64,000 bases of DNA, from contig CAVVFX010000002.1 in assembly GCA_963747535.1 (NCBI GenBank), positions 1,240,001-1,304,000 of the forward strand, in the 5' to 3' direction. Below, in pieces: positions 8,190-18,058 of this stretch. The first letter of the stretch is position 1, and each line of letters opens with the position of its first letter. The notes under the pieces were generated by a model. That model ran no database searches and was not told the origin of the DNA. It saw only the letters and a list, made by a program, of their open reading frames with translations. This DNA comes from CAVVFX01 sp963747535 (GTDB lineage: Bacteria > Acidobacteriota > Terriglobia > Bryobacterales > Bryobacteraceae). A program made the translations under genes and the position numbers.

Positions 8190-9446
8190 TCAAATCCGCG
8201 CCGCCAGTTCATCGGCCGGAGCGGACGTCTTCTCTTTGCCCTCCCTGGTTTCAGGGACAGTCAGCACAAACACAATCCCTCCGGTAGCCGCAAGTAATGC
8301 AAACGCGTAGAACGTCATGTGGAAGCCAAGGTGCTGGACAAGCACGCCCGAGATCAGGGGACCGGCGACGCCACCGACCGCGACGGCGGTAGCAAAAATC
8401 CCCATCAGCGTATTGAAGCGGCCTTTTCCGCGCGTGAGATCCGCCGCGATCGCCACCACCGCCACACCGTAGATGCCGGCCCCGATGCCGTCGAGGGTTT
8501 GCAGCCAGACAACCGCCGAGGGTTTGCTGACGAAGGCGTAGGACAGAATACGTATCGGCAAAACTAGAAAAGCGATCGCCATAAGCGGCTTGCGTCCCCA
8601 CGAATCGCAAAGCTTGCCCGTCAGCAGTGCGACCGGCACCATGACGACCTGCGCGGTCAGAACGGTCGCCGTCATCAAATTGTCGGAACCGCCAAGCTCT
8701 TTCACGTAGAGTGCGACGGTCGGCAGGATCGGCGCATTCGCCAGGTGGAAGGCAAAGATGGAGATAAACAGGAACAGGACCCTCCGGTCGTGGAAAAGCT
8801 CCGTCCACCTCATGTCTGTGCACTGTCCCGGAGTGAGCCCCGTGGCGACCTTTTCGTCAATATCCTTTTCGCGCATGAGCAGCACAGCCGCGGCAGCGAG
8901 CAACGCGCCCGCGCCGACAGCGAAGAAAACCGATTTCAGGCCGAGCGCGGAAACCAGTGCCATCGCCGATAAGGCGGCTGCGATATTGCCCGCGTGATTC
9001 CAGCCCTGGTTTTGGCCCATCGTCCGGTTCAACAGCCTGTGCCCCGCGAGCCCCAGGGCGAGGGCCCCGAGCAGGGGTGCGAACAGGCTTTGTGCGGCGC
9101 CAGAGACGAACAGAAGGGAATCGACCCAGCCGGGAGCGAGGGGAAGAAGCGGGATGGCGACGAAGCAAAGCCCGGTGAGGATCGATATGACCGCGAACGC
9201 GATGCGCCGATGGGACAGCCGGTCTGTCAGCCAACCCGCCGGACCTTGGAACAGCAATGTCCCGAGGCCGGCTGCAGCCGTGGCGAGGCCGATGGCATCG
9301 TAACGCCACCCCGCGCCCTTCAGGAGCGCATTCAGGACCGGCAGGATGACGCCGACCATTTCGGCTTGGAAAAAGTTTGCGGCATTCAGCCCGAACAGGC
9401 TCTTTGCGGGGAGTTTCCGCACATCGTGCTCATCTGTGTTCTCCAT
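8190..9446 (-). CDS. MFS transporter
   Basis: 418 residues with about 12 predicted membrane helices. The start is ATG at 9446, preceded by GGGAGA. The loop 2-3 motif GWLTDRLSHRR and the second-half counterpart GKLCDSWGRKPL are both visible. The substrate is unknown; the family exports drugs or metabolites or imports organic acids. The DUF606-type transporter follows on the same strand after 19 bp, so they may form a two-gene operon. The frame shows no lesion. Confidence 0.88.
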   Translation of the reverse strand: MENTDEHDVRKLPAKSLFGLNAANFFQAEMVGVILPVLNALLKGAGWRYDAIGLATAAAGLGTLLFQGPAGWLTDRLSHRRIAFAVISILTGLCFVAIPLLPLAPGWVDSLLFVSGAAQSLFAPLLGALALGLAGHRLLNRTMGQNQGWNHAGNIAAALSAMALVSALGLKSVFFAVGAGALLAAAAVLLMREKDIDEKVATGLTPGQCTDMRWTELFHDRRVLFLFISIFAFHLANAPILPTVALYVKELGGSDNLMTATVLTAQVVMVPVALLTGKLCDSWGRKPLMAIAFLVLPIRILSYAFVSKPSAVVWLQTLDGIGAGIYGVAVVAIAADLTRGKGRFNTLMGIFATAVAVGGVAGPLISGVLVQHLGFHMTFYAFALLAATGGIVFVLTVPETREGKEKTSAPADELAARI

Positions 9447-12127
9447 CCGCAGTCTCCCGTTTCCCTGTTGTGCATTTGTCGGGCCGCTGCTGCGCATAGT
9501 AATCTCAGGGTGCGGAACCCACAACGCGGGCGCAAAGCGAACACCCGTGTCTTGAAACCGCCCGGATTCCTAGAAATGAGCCTGAAAAACTGCATCTGGC
9601 GTCCATCCAGGGCGGCGTTCGCCTTGCCGAAGAGCGGCGACGTGATCACGCCGATGTAACCGTCCAGGTTAGTGTGGTTCAGGACGTTGAAGGAATCAAC
9701 GCCGATTTCGGCGTCAACCTTGCACTCGCCAAAATGAAGCGGGATCTTGCGGCCAAGATGCACGTCGACGGACGCCTGCCCCGGCCCCTCGCCCGTGTTG
9801 CGGGCAACGCCGGGAGGCCTGACATTTGCGACACCCTCGGGATTGACTTGGCCCGTGGTTATGTCAAAGGGCAGGCCGGAGCGGAGAGTTGCCATCGTTC
9901 CAAATGCCAACTTCCAGGGAAGCTGAACGGTTCCGGACAGGCCGAAGCGATTGTGGGCGTCGTTGTTGGCCCGGCCCCATTCGGAGCGCAGATCATAGGT
10001 GTTTGCCGGAAGAAGCGCCGCGAATAGACCGGCCGCCGAGATGGCTGTTCCGGGCGGCGGCGGAAATGCCGCGCCAGTGTCGTCGCAGAGCCGGGATAGT
10101 GTGTACTGCGCGAAGAACTGGAGCCGCCGCATCGGAGAGCTTTTCAGTGTCGAGGTCAGAATGTTGCCGCGCGATGATGCAGACGACTCGATCTGGTCGA
10201 CGTTCCCCTCTCCGGGGTCGGGCCGAAGGCCCGGCGCAGGCAGCGGCGCATTAATGTCGATGGCGCGCAGCAAATGGGTTCCACGCTGATAGGTGTAGTC
10301 TGAGACCAAGATGAAGCCGAGGGGAAGCTGGCGCTCTAAGGTCGCACTTGCCTGGTAGACGCGCGGCAGCGACATGTTGCGATCGATGCGCCAGACTGTC
10401 CTTGCCGCGAGAGAGTCTGAAGTTGCCGGAGGAAGCGTTGGGTAGGCCGGATCTGTTACGACATATTGCTGTGTTTGCAGGCCGTCGTACTGCAGGGTCT
10501 GCTCAAGCACAGGCGGAGGACGCCGATCGTAGAACACGCCGCCGCCGATTCGGATCACCGTGCGATGATCCTTGCCGGGTGCGAAGGCCGCGGCTAGGCG
10601 CGGCGCGAGATTCAAGTAACGAGAGAGGCCCGATTGAAACTCGTCCCGCACGCCGGCGAACAGGCTGGCGCTGCCGATTTTCCTCTCGTACTGCGCAAAC
10701 CAGGCATAATCGTCCTGCCGGAAGGACAGCAAGGGATTGCCTGTCGCGACCGTGAACTGCTCGGGCTGCCCGGCCTCGTATGCGGCAAGCGATGCGAAGG
10801 TGTAGGTCCCGCCGAAGTTGTCCGCGTTGTAGGTATGGAAGGGGTGCAAGTTCGCGGTGACGCCGAACTTCCATTCGCTCTTGCCTTTCGAGAGTGTGAG
10901 CGTATCCTGCATGTCCGTGCGCGGTTCCTCACGCCATTCGTTCACCTGCGCGCCTCCGTTGGAGAAGGCGCCCTGGACGACGACGAGCGGCTGATCGTTC
11001 GCCGAACTTACGCGCGTGGTGTTGGTGCCAAGCGCGACGCGAAAGCTGTTGAGCAGGTCGGTCGACAGAACATACTGGTCGGAGATCTCGATCCGGTAGT
11101 CATGGTGGTAAACGGATGTGGCAAGGTCCGGCAGGGAGAATCCCCCGATGCCGCTGTTTTGTGTTTTGTCCATGTGCAGCTCATACCTCAAGCTGATCCG
11201 ATGCGCTTTCGTCGCCTGCCAGTCGAGCCGTCCAAGGAAGGTATCGCGCGTGACCGGAGACAGAATGTCGGTTTGAAGAATTCCGGATGGGAGATAGGCG
11301 AAGACAGCTTGGCTCTGATGCTGCAGCTCTGTGTTTGCGTCGAGGAAAAACCACAGCCGCTTGCGCAGAACAGGGCCACTGAAATTGGCCTCGTAGCCGT
11401 AACGCGAGAACGGCGGTTTCTCGTCGGCCATCGGATTACGCGCATCGAACATGGAATTGCGCGCGCGGACGATGAAACCGCCATGGAATCTGTCGTCGCC
11501 CCCCTTCGTGTCGATCTCGATGCGATCCTTGCCCGGCTTAGGGAACTCCGCTGAGTATACGTTGTTGTTGATGCGAACCTGCTGGATGGAGGCGAGCGGG
11601 AGTTCGGCATCGGTGCGCTCCATCCCGTCCACAATGACAGTCGCGGACGCGCCGCCGGCAGGGTTGACGAAAGAGCTGAGGGCCGTGAGAATGTCGCCGT
11701 CTTTCACCGGCAGATCCGCGAATGACTTTTGATCCAGTGTAAAGGCGTCCTGGTGGGCGTTGGAAGCCGTATCCATGCGTGATGTCCCGCCGTCAACGGT
11801 AATCGAATACTGCACCTTCGCCAGGGGCAACGTGACGCTGAATGAGTCATCTTTGTTCGAAAGCGTGACAGGCTGCCGCTGCGGCTCAAACCCGGCCTTC
11901 GAGACCTCCACGATATAGGTGCCGGAAGGTAATTCCTGCGTACTGAATTTACCGGCCGAATCCGTGATGGTCCGGGCTCTCACTCTTGAGCCGGGTCCAA
12001 CGACCGCAACCGCAGCTTCCGCTATTGTTGCGCCCGTGGGATCGGTCACAACACCCGAGAGTTTATGCCCACGCCCAGCCGAGGCAATCACGCTCAAAAC
12101 AATCGAAAGTGCCAGGATTCGCGTCAT
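9386..12127 (-). CDS. Oar-like TonB-dependent outer-membrane receptor
   Basis: Signal peptide (residues 1-20), then a carboxypeptidase-regulatory Ig-like domain (SGVVTDPTGATIAEAAVAVV to about residue 105). The plug follows (VIVDGMERTDAELPLASIQQ) and then a long beta-barrel. This organisation is typical of acidobacterial Oar-like receptors that take up large oligosaccharides or peptides. The barrel should end near residue 852 (GRQMQFF, about 9572). The last ~60 residues are unlike the family and overlap the MFS start, which fits a one-base shift at the natural terminus (an alternative frame stops at once). 913 residues as read. Confidence 0.85.
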   Translation of the reverse strand: MTRILALSIVLSVIASAGRGHKLSGVVTDPTGATIAEAAVAVVGPGSRVRARTITDSAGKFSTQELPSGTYIVEVSKAGFEPQRQPVTLSNKDDSFSVTLPLAKVQYSITVDGGTSRMDTASNAHQDAFTLDQKSFADLPVKDGDILTALSSFVNPAGGASATVIVDGMERTDAELPLASIQQVRINNNVYSAEFPKPGKDRIEIDTKGGDDRFHGGFIVRARNSMFDARNPMADEKPPFSRYGYEANFSGPVLRKRLWFFLDANTELQHQSQAVFAYLPSGILQTDILSPVTRDTFLGRLDWQATKAHRISLRYELHMDKTQNSGIGGFSLPDLATSVYHHDYRIEISDQYVLSTDLLNSFRVALGTNTTRVSSANDQPLVVVQGAFSNGGAQVNEWREEPRTDMQDTLTLSKGKSEWKFGVTANLHPFHTYNADNFGGTYTFASLAAYEAGQPEQFTVATGNPLLSFRQDDYAWFAQYERKIGSASLFAGVRDEFQSGLSRYLNLAPRLAAAFAPGKDHRTVIRIGGGVFYDRRPPPVLEQTLQYDGLQTQQYVVTDPAYPTLPPATSDSLAARTVWRIDRNMSLPRVYQASATLERQLPLGFILVSDYTYQRGTHLLRAIDINAPLPAPGLRPDPGEGNVDQIESSASSRGNILTSTLKSSPMRRLQFFAQYTLSRLCDDTGAAFPPPPGTAISAAGLFAALLPANTYDLRSEWGRANNDAHNRFGLSGTVQLPWKLAFGTMATLRSGLPFDITTGQVNPEGVANVRPPGVARNTGEGPGQASVDVHLGRKIPLHFGECKVDAEIGVDSFNVLNHTNLDGYIGVITSPLFGKANAALDGRQMQFFRLISRNPGGFKTRVFALRPRCGFRTLRLLCAAAARQMHNRETGDCGWRTQMSTMCGNSPQRACSG

Positions 12128-12362
12128 CCGCTCACCGATGCAGCGCAGGTACCAGACTCAAGCCCTTTATCCGCCTTACCCGGGCTGAAAGGCGGCGGGT
12201 GGCAAATGCACGGCAGCGTTCCCAAACCGAACGCCCAAAACTATTTCCCTGGCCTTCTTAAAGGTGATGCCGGGCGGCCGAGATTCGCGGTGCTGGTCGG
12301 CTTCTCGCGGCGGCAACCAGCACAGAATGGCTGCGAAGGTTGTTCCGGCACTATTACGTCCG

Positions 12363-12914
12363 TCAGTTGTCCGTTGGCTTCTGTTCGATGTGATCGTTGA
12401 CGAGGACGCGTATCGGGCGCTTGTGCGCCTGGAGCTTCAGACCGAGTTGTTTTTCAGCAGCGCCGAACAGTGAAACGCCGCCGGCAGGGTCCGACGCTGT
12501 GTCGCCCTTGGGGTCCGGCCTCGGCGGCGGTGGCTCCTGGCAGCCAGCGTTGCCCGAATCTTCTGCCTCTTTCCATTTCGGCTTGCTCTTGCCGGCTGTC
12601 AGCACAAACCCTGGCACAGTCCGGGTGTCTTTGCGAACCACCAGCTTGAAGCGATTCGCCAGCAACCTCTGGAACATTAGCGTGCCCGCCTCCGGTGGCG
12701 TGGCAGGCGGCGCTTTGGCGACCACATCGAACCGATCCCGGTCCAGCCAGGCCGGCCCTCCAAACCCGTTATCCGCATAAAGCCGTAGGCGGTCCTGATC
12801 AGGTCCAGCATCGTCGCCTGACGCAATTTCGAACGCGGACGGGGCCGTATCGACCTGACTGAACGCCGCAAAGGACAGCAGGCCAACCGCGCTGACGCGG
12901 GCGAAGACTCGCAT
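12363..12914 (-). CDS. exported TIGR03435-domain protein, shortened
   Basis: ATG at 12914 begins a signal peptide (MRVFARVSAVGLLSFAAFSQ). The mature part carries TIGR03435 blocks: FEIAS, WLDRDRFDVVAKAPP, LLANRFKLVVRKDTRTVPGF, VSLFGAAEKQLGLKL and the ending VLVNDHIEQKPTDN. The domain is shorter than usual. About 40 residues after FEIAS are missing, and the block ATMLDLIRTAYGF lies in another frame, so two compensating shifts occur near 12760-12830. The function of the family is unknown. Probably a decaying paralogue. Confidence 0.65.
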   Translation of the reverse strand: MRVFARVSAVGLLSFAAFSQVDTAPSAFEIASGDDAGPDQDRLRLYADNGFGGPAWLDRDRFDVVAKAPPATPPEAGTLMFQRLLANRFKLVVRKDTRTVPGFVLTAGKSKPKWKEAEDSGNAGCQEPPPPRPDPKGDTASDPAGGVSLFGAAEKQLGLKLQAHKRPIRVLVNDHIEQKPTDN

Positions 12915-13135
12915 CGGATTCCCGCCTCCTCCGTGATCAAGACCCGAACATAGGCCGGACGATGCATCAGTGGTGCCAAGGCTACGGTCTTTTCTGCTTG
13001 TGCTTTCTGACTCGAAAGTGGGCAGAAAGCGCACATGGTCGTTCGCAAACCGAACGCTGCGCGCGATTCCGGCGATGCTCAAGAAAGGCGACAATTGGAT
13101 TCGGAGTTGCTTTTCGAGCGGGCATGGAGGTTCGC

Positions 13136-13771
13136 TTGACGCTTAAATGGTTTCCTTGTTTCGGGCTACTGATAATCTCCGCTTTCATGATCGGCACGAT
13201 CGCGCAGCTCCCCGCCCAGCCCCCACCGCAGGCAAAAGAAAAAGGAGACAAGAAGGGAAAGAAAGGGGACGATCCCGACAGGTTTCCCGACCGTCTGGAC
13301 AGAATTCGCCGGCACATTGCTGAGCCTCGTCCCGCTGACCCGGAGCGCCTGGCCCTCCTCTCGCATTCAGAATTCTATGTCACCAAGGCCGACCAGATCT
13401 GGCGAACCTCGCAGCCCTATATTGCTGATCGTACCCTTGCCGCCGCCGAGGCGCTCTATCACGCTTCTGACCATCTTGAGCACTTCAAGGAGCTTGCGGG
13501 ACCGCCCCCGCCTCCCGCCGAGGAGGTCTCGCGTCACCTCGCGCAGGTTTATTTCCAGACGCGCCAGGCGGATTATTTCTTTCAGGAAATTCACGACAAC
13601 GCCGCGTCACCCCTCGTCACGCTGGCGCGCCAGTACTATCAGAGGGCAGTCCAATCCTATGACCGGTCTGATTTTCGCGATGCGGACGAATATGGCAAGA
13701 CAGCGGAGGAACTCGTGAAGGCGCTTGAAAGTCTGGCTCAAGCCGCCACGCTGGCGCCTCAGCCGCGGTGA
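13136..13771 (+). CDS. exported helical protein preceding a two-component system
   Basis: The TTG at 13136 has GGAGG 5 bases upstream and starts a clean signal peptide (residues 1-28); an ATG at 13124 lacks such a site. The 211-residue product has a Lys-rich linker (KEKGDKKGKKGDD) and a long helical domain (about residues 60-205) with TLAAAEALYHASDHLEHFKE and LARQYYQRAVQSYDR. It resembles TPR-like or bundle proteins. It is 16 bp upstream of the kinase gene in the same direction, so it is probably a periplasmic accessory or ligand sensor. No family recognised. Confidence 0.65.
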   Translation: MTLKWFPCFGLLIISAFMIGTIAQLPAQPPPQAKEKGDKKGKKGDDPDRFPDRLDRIRRHIAEPRPADPERLALLSHSEFYVTKADQIWRTSQPYIADRTLAAAEALYHASDHLEHFKELAGPPPPPAEEVSRHLAQVYFQTRQADYFFQEIHDNAASPLVTLARQYYQRAVQSYDRSDFRDADEYGKTAEELVKALESLAQAATLAPQPR

Positions 13772-13787
13772 TAACGAAGCAAATGAT

Positions 13788-15266
13788 ATGAAGTCCCTTT
13801 TCAAACGGCGCCTTCAACTCCAGCTGCTCTTCATTTTGCTGGCCGCGGTTCTGGTCGCCGCGCTTAGCGTGCTTCTCATAACGGACGCGGTCCAAAGCGC
13901 CGAAGGCGTGGTTCTCGCGGACGCAGGCAGGGCACTCACGGCCGCCGTCTCCGAGCTCGATCAGCAGTATCACGATCGCATCAATGCCGATTCCGCGTGG
14001 CTGGCGCTTCCTGTGGCGGCACAAGACACCTCCCTGCGGGGGGTCTCACTCGCGGTACTGCGCTCCTATCCCGGCGCCGAGGGCGGGTATTATGACGGCT
14101 CGCATTTTCTTGGTTACTCGTATCCGACGCACGACACCGGAGAGAAAAAGACTGACGTGCCGACGGCGGAACTTAATGACATCCTCGCGACCATCTCACA
14201 AAGCCGGATCTCAGGCACGGCGCAGCGAATCCTGCGCGGCCAGCACGACATCGTCGTCATCGAAGCGAAGGCGGACCAACCGAACGGGTTCGCCAGCTGG
14301 ACCATGAAACGCCTGTCCGGACGCAGCGATCCCGGCAGTCACCGCCGCGAGTTGCTATTGTCCGCTCTTGTGCTGACGGCCCTGATCAGCATCGCGGGCA
14401 CGCTCGCGACCGGCATCGCCCTGCAGCGGGGCATCGGTCAGATCAAGGCCGGCCTGTCCGCCTTGGAATCCGATTTCAGCCATCGCCTTCCCGTGCGCAA
14501 TGACGAGCTTGGCGAAATCAGTAATTCCATCAACCGCATGGCGGGAGTGCGGCAAAAACTGGAAGCCGATCTACGGCGCGAGGACCGGTTGCGCATGGTC
14601 GGCCGCCTCGTCGCGGGCATCGCGCACGAAATCCGAAATCCGCTCAACAGCATCCGGCTGTCCATCGAGCTCGTCGAGCGCCGTCTCGGCAGCCATGCCG
14701 TCCGCGCCGAAGACCTCCACCCGGTTGTCGAGGAAGTTGACAGGCTGAGCGCGCTTCTGACGAACCTGTTGACGTTTCAGAACACGCGGCGACCCGATTT
14801 GCGAGATCTACCCGTGGCACCCGTGCTGCTGAAATGCGTGAGCCTGGTTCAGCCGCAGGCGGCGGCGCGGAATATCGAGATCCGCGCAGAGACCGGGGCG
14901 TCGGGCCTTGACGCCCGGTTCGATCCGGAGCACCTCACGCAGATGCTGATGAATTTGCTATTGAATGCCATCGAGGCCGCCGGACAGGACGGCACCATCG
15001 ATGTGCGGCTCGAACAGCACGAGGCAGGAGCAATCATCGAAGTGCATGACACTGGGCCTGGCCTGACGGAAGAACAAAGGGAGCATTTATTCGAGGCTTT
15101 CTACACAACGAAGGCGGGCGGTACCGGCCTTGGTCTTGCCGTCTCGCGTGAACTAGCCACCGGCATGGGCGGAGGACTCCGCTACCGGTGCGACCGTCCA
15201 GGTGCTACGTTTGAGATCGAACTTGACCGGATCCCCTATGCCAACGGCAACGATACTGATCGCTGA
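13788..15266 (+). CDS. NtrB-type sensor histidine kinase
   Basis: 492 residues from ATG at 13788. Membrane helix 1 (about 11-33), a ~150-residue periplasmic sensor, helix 2 (about 187-208), HAMP, then HisKA with the H-box GIAHEIRNPLNSIRLSIE. The ATPase domain has the N-box LMNLLLNAIEAAG and G-boxes DTGPGL and GGTGLGLAVSRELA. It would autophosphorylate on the H-box histidine and pass phosphate to the NtrC-type regulator whose start overlaps its 3' end by 29 bp. All catalytic residues are present and the frame is intact. Confidence 0.95.
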   Translation: MKSLFKRRLQLQLLFILLAAVLVAALSVLLITDAVQSAEGVVLADAGRALTAAVSELDQQYHDRINADSAWLALPVAAQDTSLRGVSLAVLRSYPGAEGGYYDGSHFLGYSYPTHDTGEKKTDVPTAELNDILATISQSRISGTAQRILRGQHDIVVIEAKADQPNGFASWTMKRLSGRSDPGSHRRELLLSALVLTALISIAGTLATGIALQRGIGQIKAGLSALESDFSHRLPVRNDELGEISNSINRMAGVRQKLEADLRREDRLRMVGRLVAGIAHEIRNPLNSIRLSIELVERRLGSHAVRAEDLHPVVEEVDRLSALLTNLLTFQNTRRPDLRDLPVAPVLLKCVSLVQPQAAARNIEIRAETGASGLDARFDPEHLTQMLMNLLLNAIEAAGQDGTIDVRLEQHEAGAIIEVHDTGPGLTEEQREHLFEAFYTTKAGGTGLGLAVSRELATGMGGGLRYRCDRPGATFEIELDRIPYANGNDTDR

Positions 15267-16593
15267 GGACGAGCAGAGCGCCAGGTTTGCGCTTGCTGGG
15301 CTCTTCGAAAGCGAAGGGTTTCATGTGCTCATGGCGGATAATGGCACCGACGCCCTGTCCGTCCTGCTGACAGAAGAGCCGGAAGGCGCGGTGCTGGACA
15401 TTCGCATGCCCGGGTTGGATGGCCTGACGGTCCTCAGGCGCGCGCGCGAAGGCGGCTCCGACAGCGCCTTCATCGTCATGACGGCGCAAGGCGACAGCGG
15501 CACAGCGATCGACGCCATGAAGCTCGGGGCCTTTGATTATGTGTCAAAGCCCCTCGATTTTAAAGTGTTGCTCACGCAGGTGGAACGGGCCATCGGGCAG
15601 CGCAGGCTCGCGCGCGCGTTCAAAGTAGCAGCCGTCGACGGGCCGGCTCCCGCCGTCGCGAAGACCATGGTCGGCCACAGCCCGGCGATGCAACACGTCT
15701 ACAAGATGATCGGACAGGTGGCGACGTCCGACGCCACGGTACTGGTCCGCGGCGAATCCGGGACAGGCAAGGAGCTTGTGGTGAACGCTATCCACCATAA
15801 CAGCGCGCGCGCCAAGGGGCCGCTCATCAAGGTGAACTGCGCCTCAATCCCGGAGACGCTGCTTGAGTCTGAACTGTTTGGGCATGAGAAGGGAGCGTTC
15901 ACGAATGCCCTCTTCCGTCGGATAGGCCGTTTCGAAGAAGCCAACAAAGGCACGCTGTTCCTTGACGAAATCGGCGAAATGGCACCCGCCCTCCAGTCGA
16001 AGCTCCTGCGGGCACTTCAGGAACGGACCATCGAAAGGCTGGGGAGCAATATGTCGGTTCCCGTCGATATCCGGCTGGTGACCGCGACCTCGCGCGATCT
16101 CGAACGCGCTATCAACGAAGGATCATTCCGCGAGGATCTTTATTACCGTCTGAATGTGGTCGCGATCCCGCTGCCTGCCCTGCGGGAGCGGCGGCAGGAC
16201 ATCCCGGCGCTCGTTCAGTATTTTCTGAACCGCAACGGAAGCCGCGTCTCGATCACAGCACCAGCCCTGGCGATGCTTTGTGACTATCACTGGCCCGGTA
16301 ATGTTCGCGAGCTTGAGAATGTCGTCGAACGCACTGTTGTCCTGGCGAGAAGCGGTGTCATCACCGAGGACGAAATTCAACTGCAAGCTCGTCCGCAGCC
16401 CACATGCACGAAATGGTCCGACCTGGCCCCGCTTGAAAACGGTTTGAAGGCGAATATCGCCACTCTGGAAAAGGCCCTGATCGAGCGGGCTCTGCGCCAG
16501 TCGGAAGGCAACAAGACGCGGGCGGCCGAGATTCTCGGCGTTCACCGGCGGCTGCTTTACGAAAAAATCCGCGAGTACAGCCTGGAGAGCTGA
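15238..16593 (+). CDS. NtrC-family sigma54-dependent response regulator
   Basis: 451 residues. The receiver domain (5-117) has the acidic EDE pair, phospho-acceptor VLDIRMPGLDG and KPLD lysine. The AAA+ domain (about 150-375) has Walker A GESGTGKE, Walker B GTLFLDEIGEM and the arginine-finger region FREDLYYRLNV. The sigma54-contact loop reads GAFTNA instead of GAFTGA. A Fis-type helix-turn-helix follows (EGNKTRAAEILGVHRRLLYE). It activates RpoN promoters after phosphorylation by the overlapping kinase. Targets are unknown; the exported protein at 16821 is one candidate. Confidence 0.95.
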   Translation: MPTATILIAEDEQSARFALAGLFESEGFHVLMADNGTDALSVLLTEEPEGAVLDIRMPGLDGLTVLRRAREGGSDSAFIVMTAQGDSGTAIDAMKLGAFDYVSKPLDFKVLLTQVERAIGQRRLARAFKVAAVDGPAPAVAKTMVGHSPAMQHVYKMIGQVATSDATVLVRGESGTGKELVVNAIHHNSARAKGPLIKVNCASIPETLLESELFGHEKGAFTNALFRRIGRFEEANKGTLFLDEIGEMAPALQSKLLRALQERTIERLGSNMSVPVDIRLVTATSRDLERAINEGSFREDLYYRLNVVAIPLPALRERRQDIPALVQYFLNRNGSRVSITAPALAMLCDYHWPGNVRELENVVERTVVLARSGVITEDEIQLQARPQPTCTKWSDLAPLENGLKANIATLEKALIERALRQSEGNKTRAAEILGVHRRLLYEKIREYSLES

Positions 16594-16820
16594 GAAGTGC
16601 CTCGAACCTCAAAACCAACGGTTCCGTGGCCTTGGGGTCGCCTCCTCAGATGTCGTTCGCGAAACGCCTGTCGGTCGTACGCTTTCAGCCCGTGCGTACC
16701 CGCGCTCCCGCGGTTTTCGAGAAACGCGCGATCAGTAAACAGTTGCAAATGCTCGACCCTGCAAGGCCATGCGGGTTGGTGACGCATTTGCCTTATAGTC
16801 TCGCGAAAAGGAGTACGGGT

Positions 16821-17669
16821 ATGAGATACAAGATTCCAGCAATTACCCTGTTTGTTTCTCTGTTGAGCGCCATGGGCTGCGCTGCGCAGCCACCTGCGGT
16901 TCCTCCGCCTCCTCCGCCTCCTGGCCCGTCGGCATTTGCTCCGCTGCCTCCGCCGCCACGTGGCCGGGGCGGACCAGGTCCTTTGTCTCCCGGACCACGG
17001 GAACGAGGGTTGCAGGCGACAGTCACCGGTGTTGTGCAGCGCTTTAATTACGGTCCCGGAGGGCTGGATGGCCTTGTCCTCGACCAGGGAACTATTGTCC
17101 ACTTTCCACTTGAATACAGCAGCCAGGTGAGCGCCGCAGCTCCGGTCGGCTCCGCCGTCGCGGTTTCAGGCTGGTCGCACATCGGGCCCGCCGGCGACAC
17201 GCTCTTCGAAGCGGACACGATCACTAATCAGAGAAGCAGGACCTCCATCGTTATGGCCGCTGGAGCGCCGCCCCCGCCGCCGGGGCATCCGCTTGGCCCG
17301 ACAGGATTTACCGGACCGCAGCCTCCTCCACCACCACCACCGGCGTCGGCGGAATACGGACCGCCGTCCCCTCCAGGGCCGGATTCGTACCCAATGGCAG
17401 TCGCTCCGGCCGCCGCATCGACAGTATTATCCGGCGTCGTCCGAAGTTTCAACTACGGCATCGACGGTCAGGTCAACGGGTTCGTCCTGTCGGATCAAAC
17501 ACCCGTTTATTTTCCGCCTGAGTTTGCCGAGCAGGTAACCCGCGCCGTTGCGGTCGGCGCCAGCGTCAAGGTGATGGGCTCACCGCGCGCCGGTCCCACG
17601 GGCAACCGGCTTATCGATGCCCAGGTCATAACGAACCAGAAAACGGGGGTTTCAGCGACGGTTCAATAG
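16821..17669 (+). CDS. exported protein with two OB-like repeats and proline-rich linkers
   Basis: ATG at 16821 with AAAAGGAG 8 bases upstream starts a signal peptide or weak lipobox (LLSAMGC). The 282-residue product has two homologous modules: TVTGVVQRFNYGPGGLDGLV (about residues 69-130) and VLSGVVRSFNYGIDGQVNGF (about 205-270). Each continues with a (V/I).FP.E(Y/F) segment. Two proline/glycine-rich linkers lie before and between them. The modules look like small beta-barrels used in surface or periplasmic proteins. It lies 228 bp after the NtrC-type gene, so it may have its own promoter. No named family recognised. Confidence 0.7.
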   Translation: MRYKIPAITLFVSLLSAMGCAAQPPAVPPPPPPPGPSAFAPLPPPPRGRGGPGPLSPGPRERGLQATVTGVVQRFNYGPGGLDGLVLDQGTIVHFPLEYSSQVSAAAPVGSAVAVSGWSHIGPAGDTLFEADTITNQRSRTSIVMAAGAPPPPPGHPLGPTGFTGPQPPPPPPPASAEYGPPSPPGPDSYPMAVAPAAASTVLSGVVRSFNYGIDGQVNGFVLSDQTPVYFPPEFAEQVTRAVAVGASVKVMGSPRAGPTGNRLIDAQVITNQKTGVSATVQ

Positions 17670-18058
17670 AGGATCGCCGTTGAGCTCTCTCGCCGGAATT
17701 CGCTTTTACCCGGTGTCTGCGCAGGTTCATTTTCGGAATTAACCCTCGAGCGGATCGTCGTTCGGACAAAGCTCGAACTCCGCGGAAATCTGGGTGGATC
17801 GTAGACGCTGCGCGCGTCGCGGAATCCGGGCTCGCGCGAACGGAACGCGAAGTATAACGAAGACGAGCACCGCGTCGACCCGCGTGAGAGAAGCGACGCA
17901 TAACGACAGCGAAGCCGAATGGCCCTTGATGTGCCAAAGTGGTATTTAGAAATTTACACCTAAAAAAGTTTCGCTATCTACCCTGGAGCGCACCCTTACA
18001 ATTCCGTAAGAAGGCCTCCTCTTTGAGCTGAGAGCAAAGTTTTTATCAGAAAGGTAAA
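17670..18058. other. 389-bp intergenic region, no gene seen
   Basis: No frame with coding character is visible. An AT-richer stretch at about 17945-18050 precedes the receiver gene and is the likely promoter region. Confidence 0.5.
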
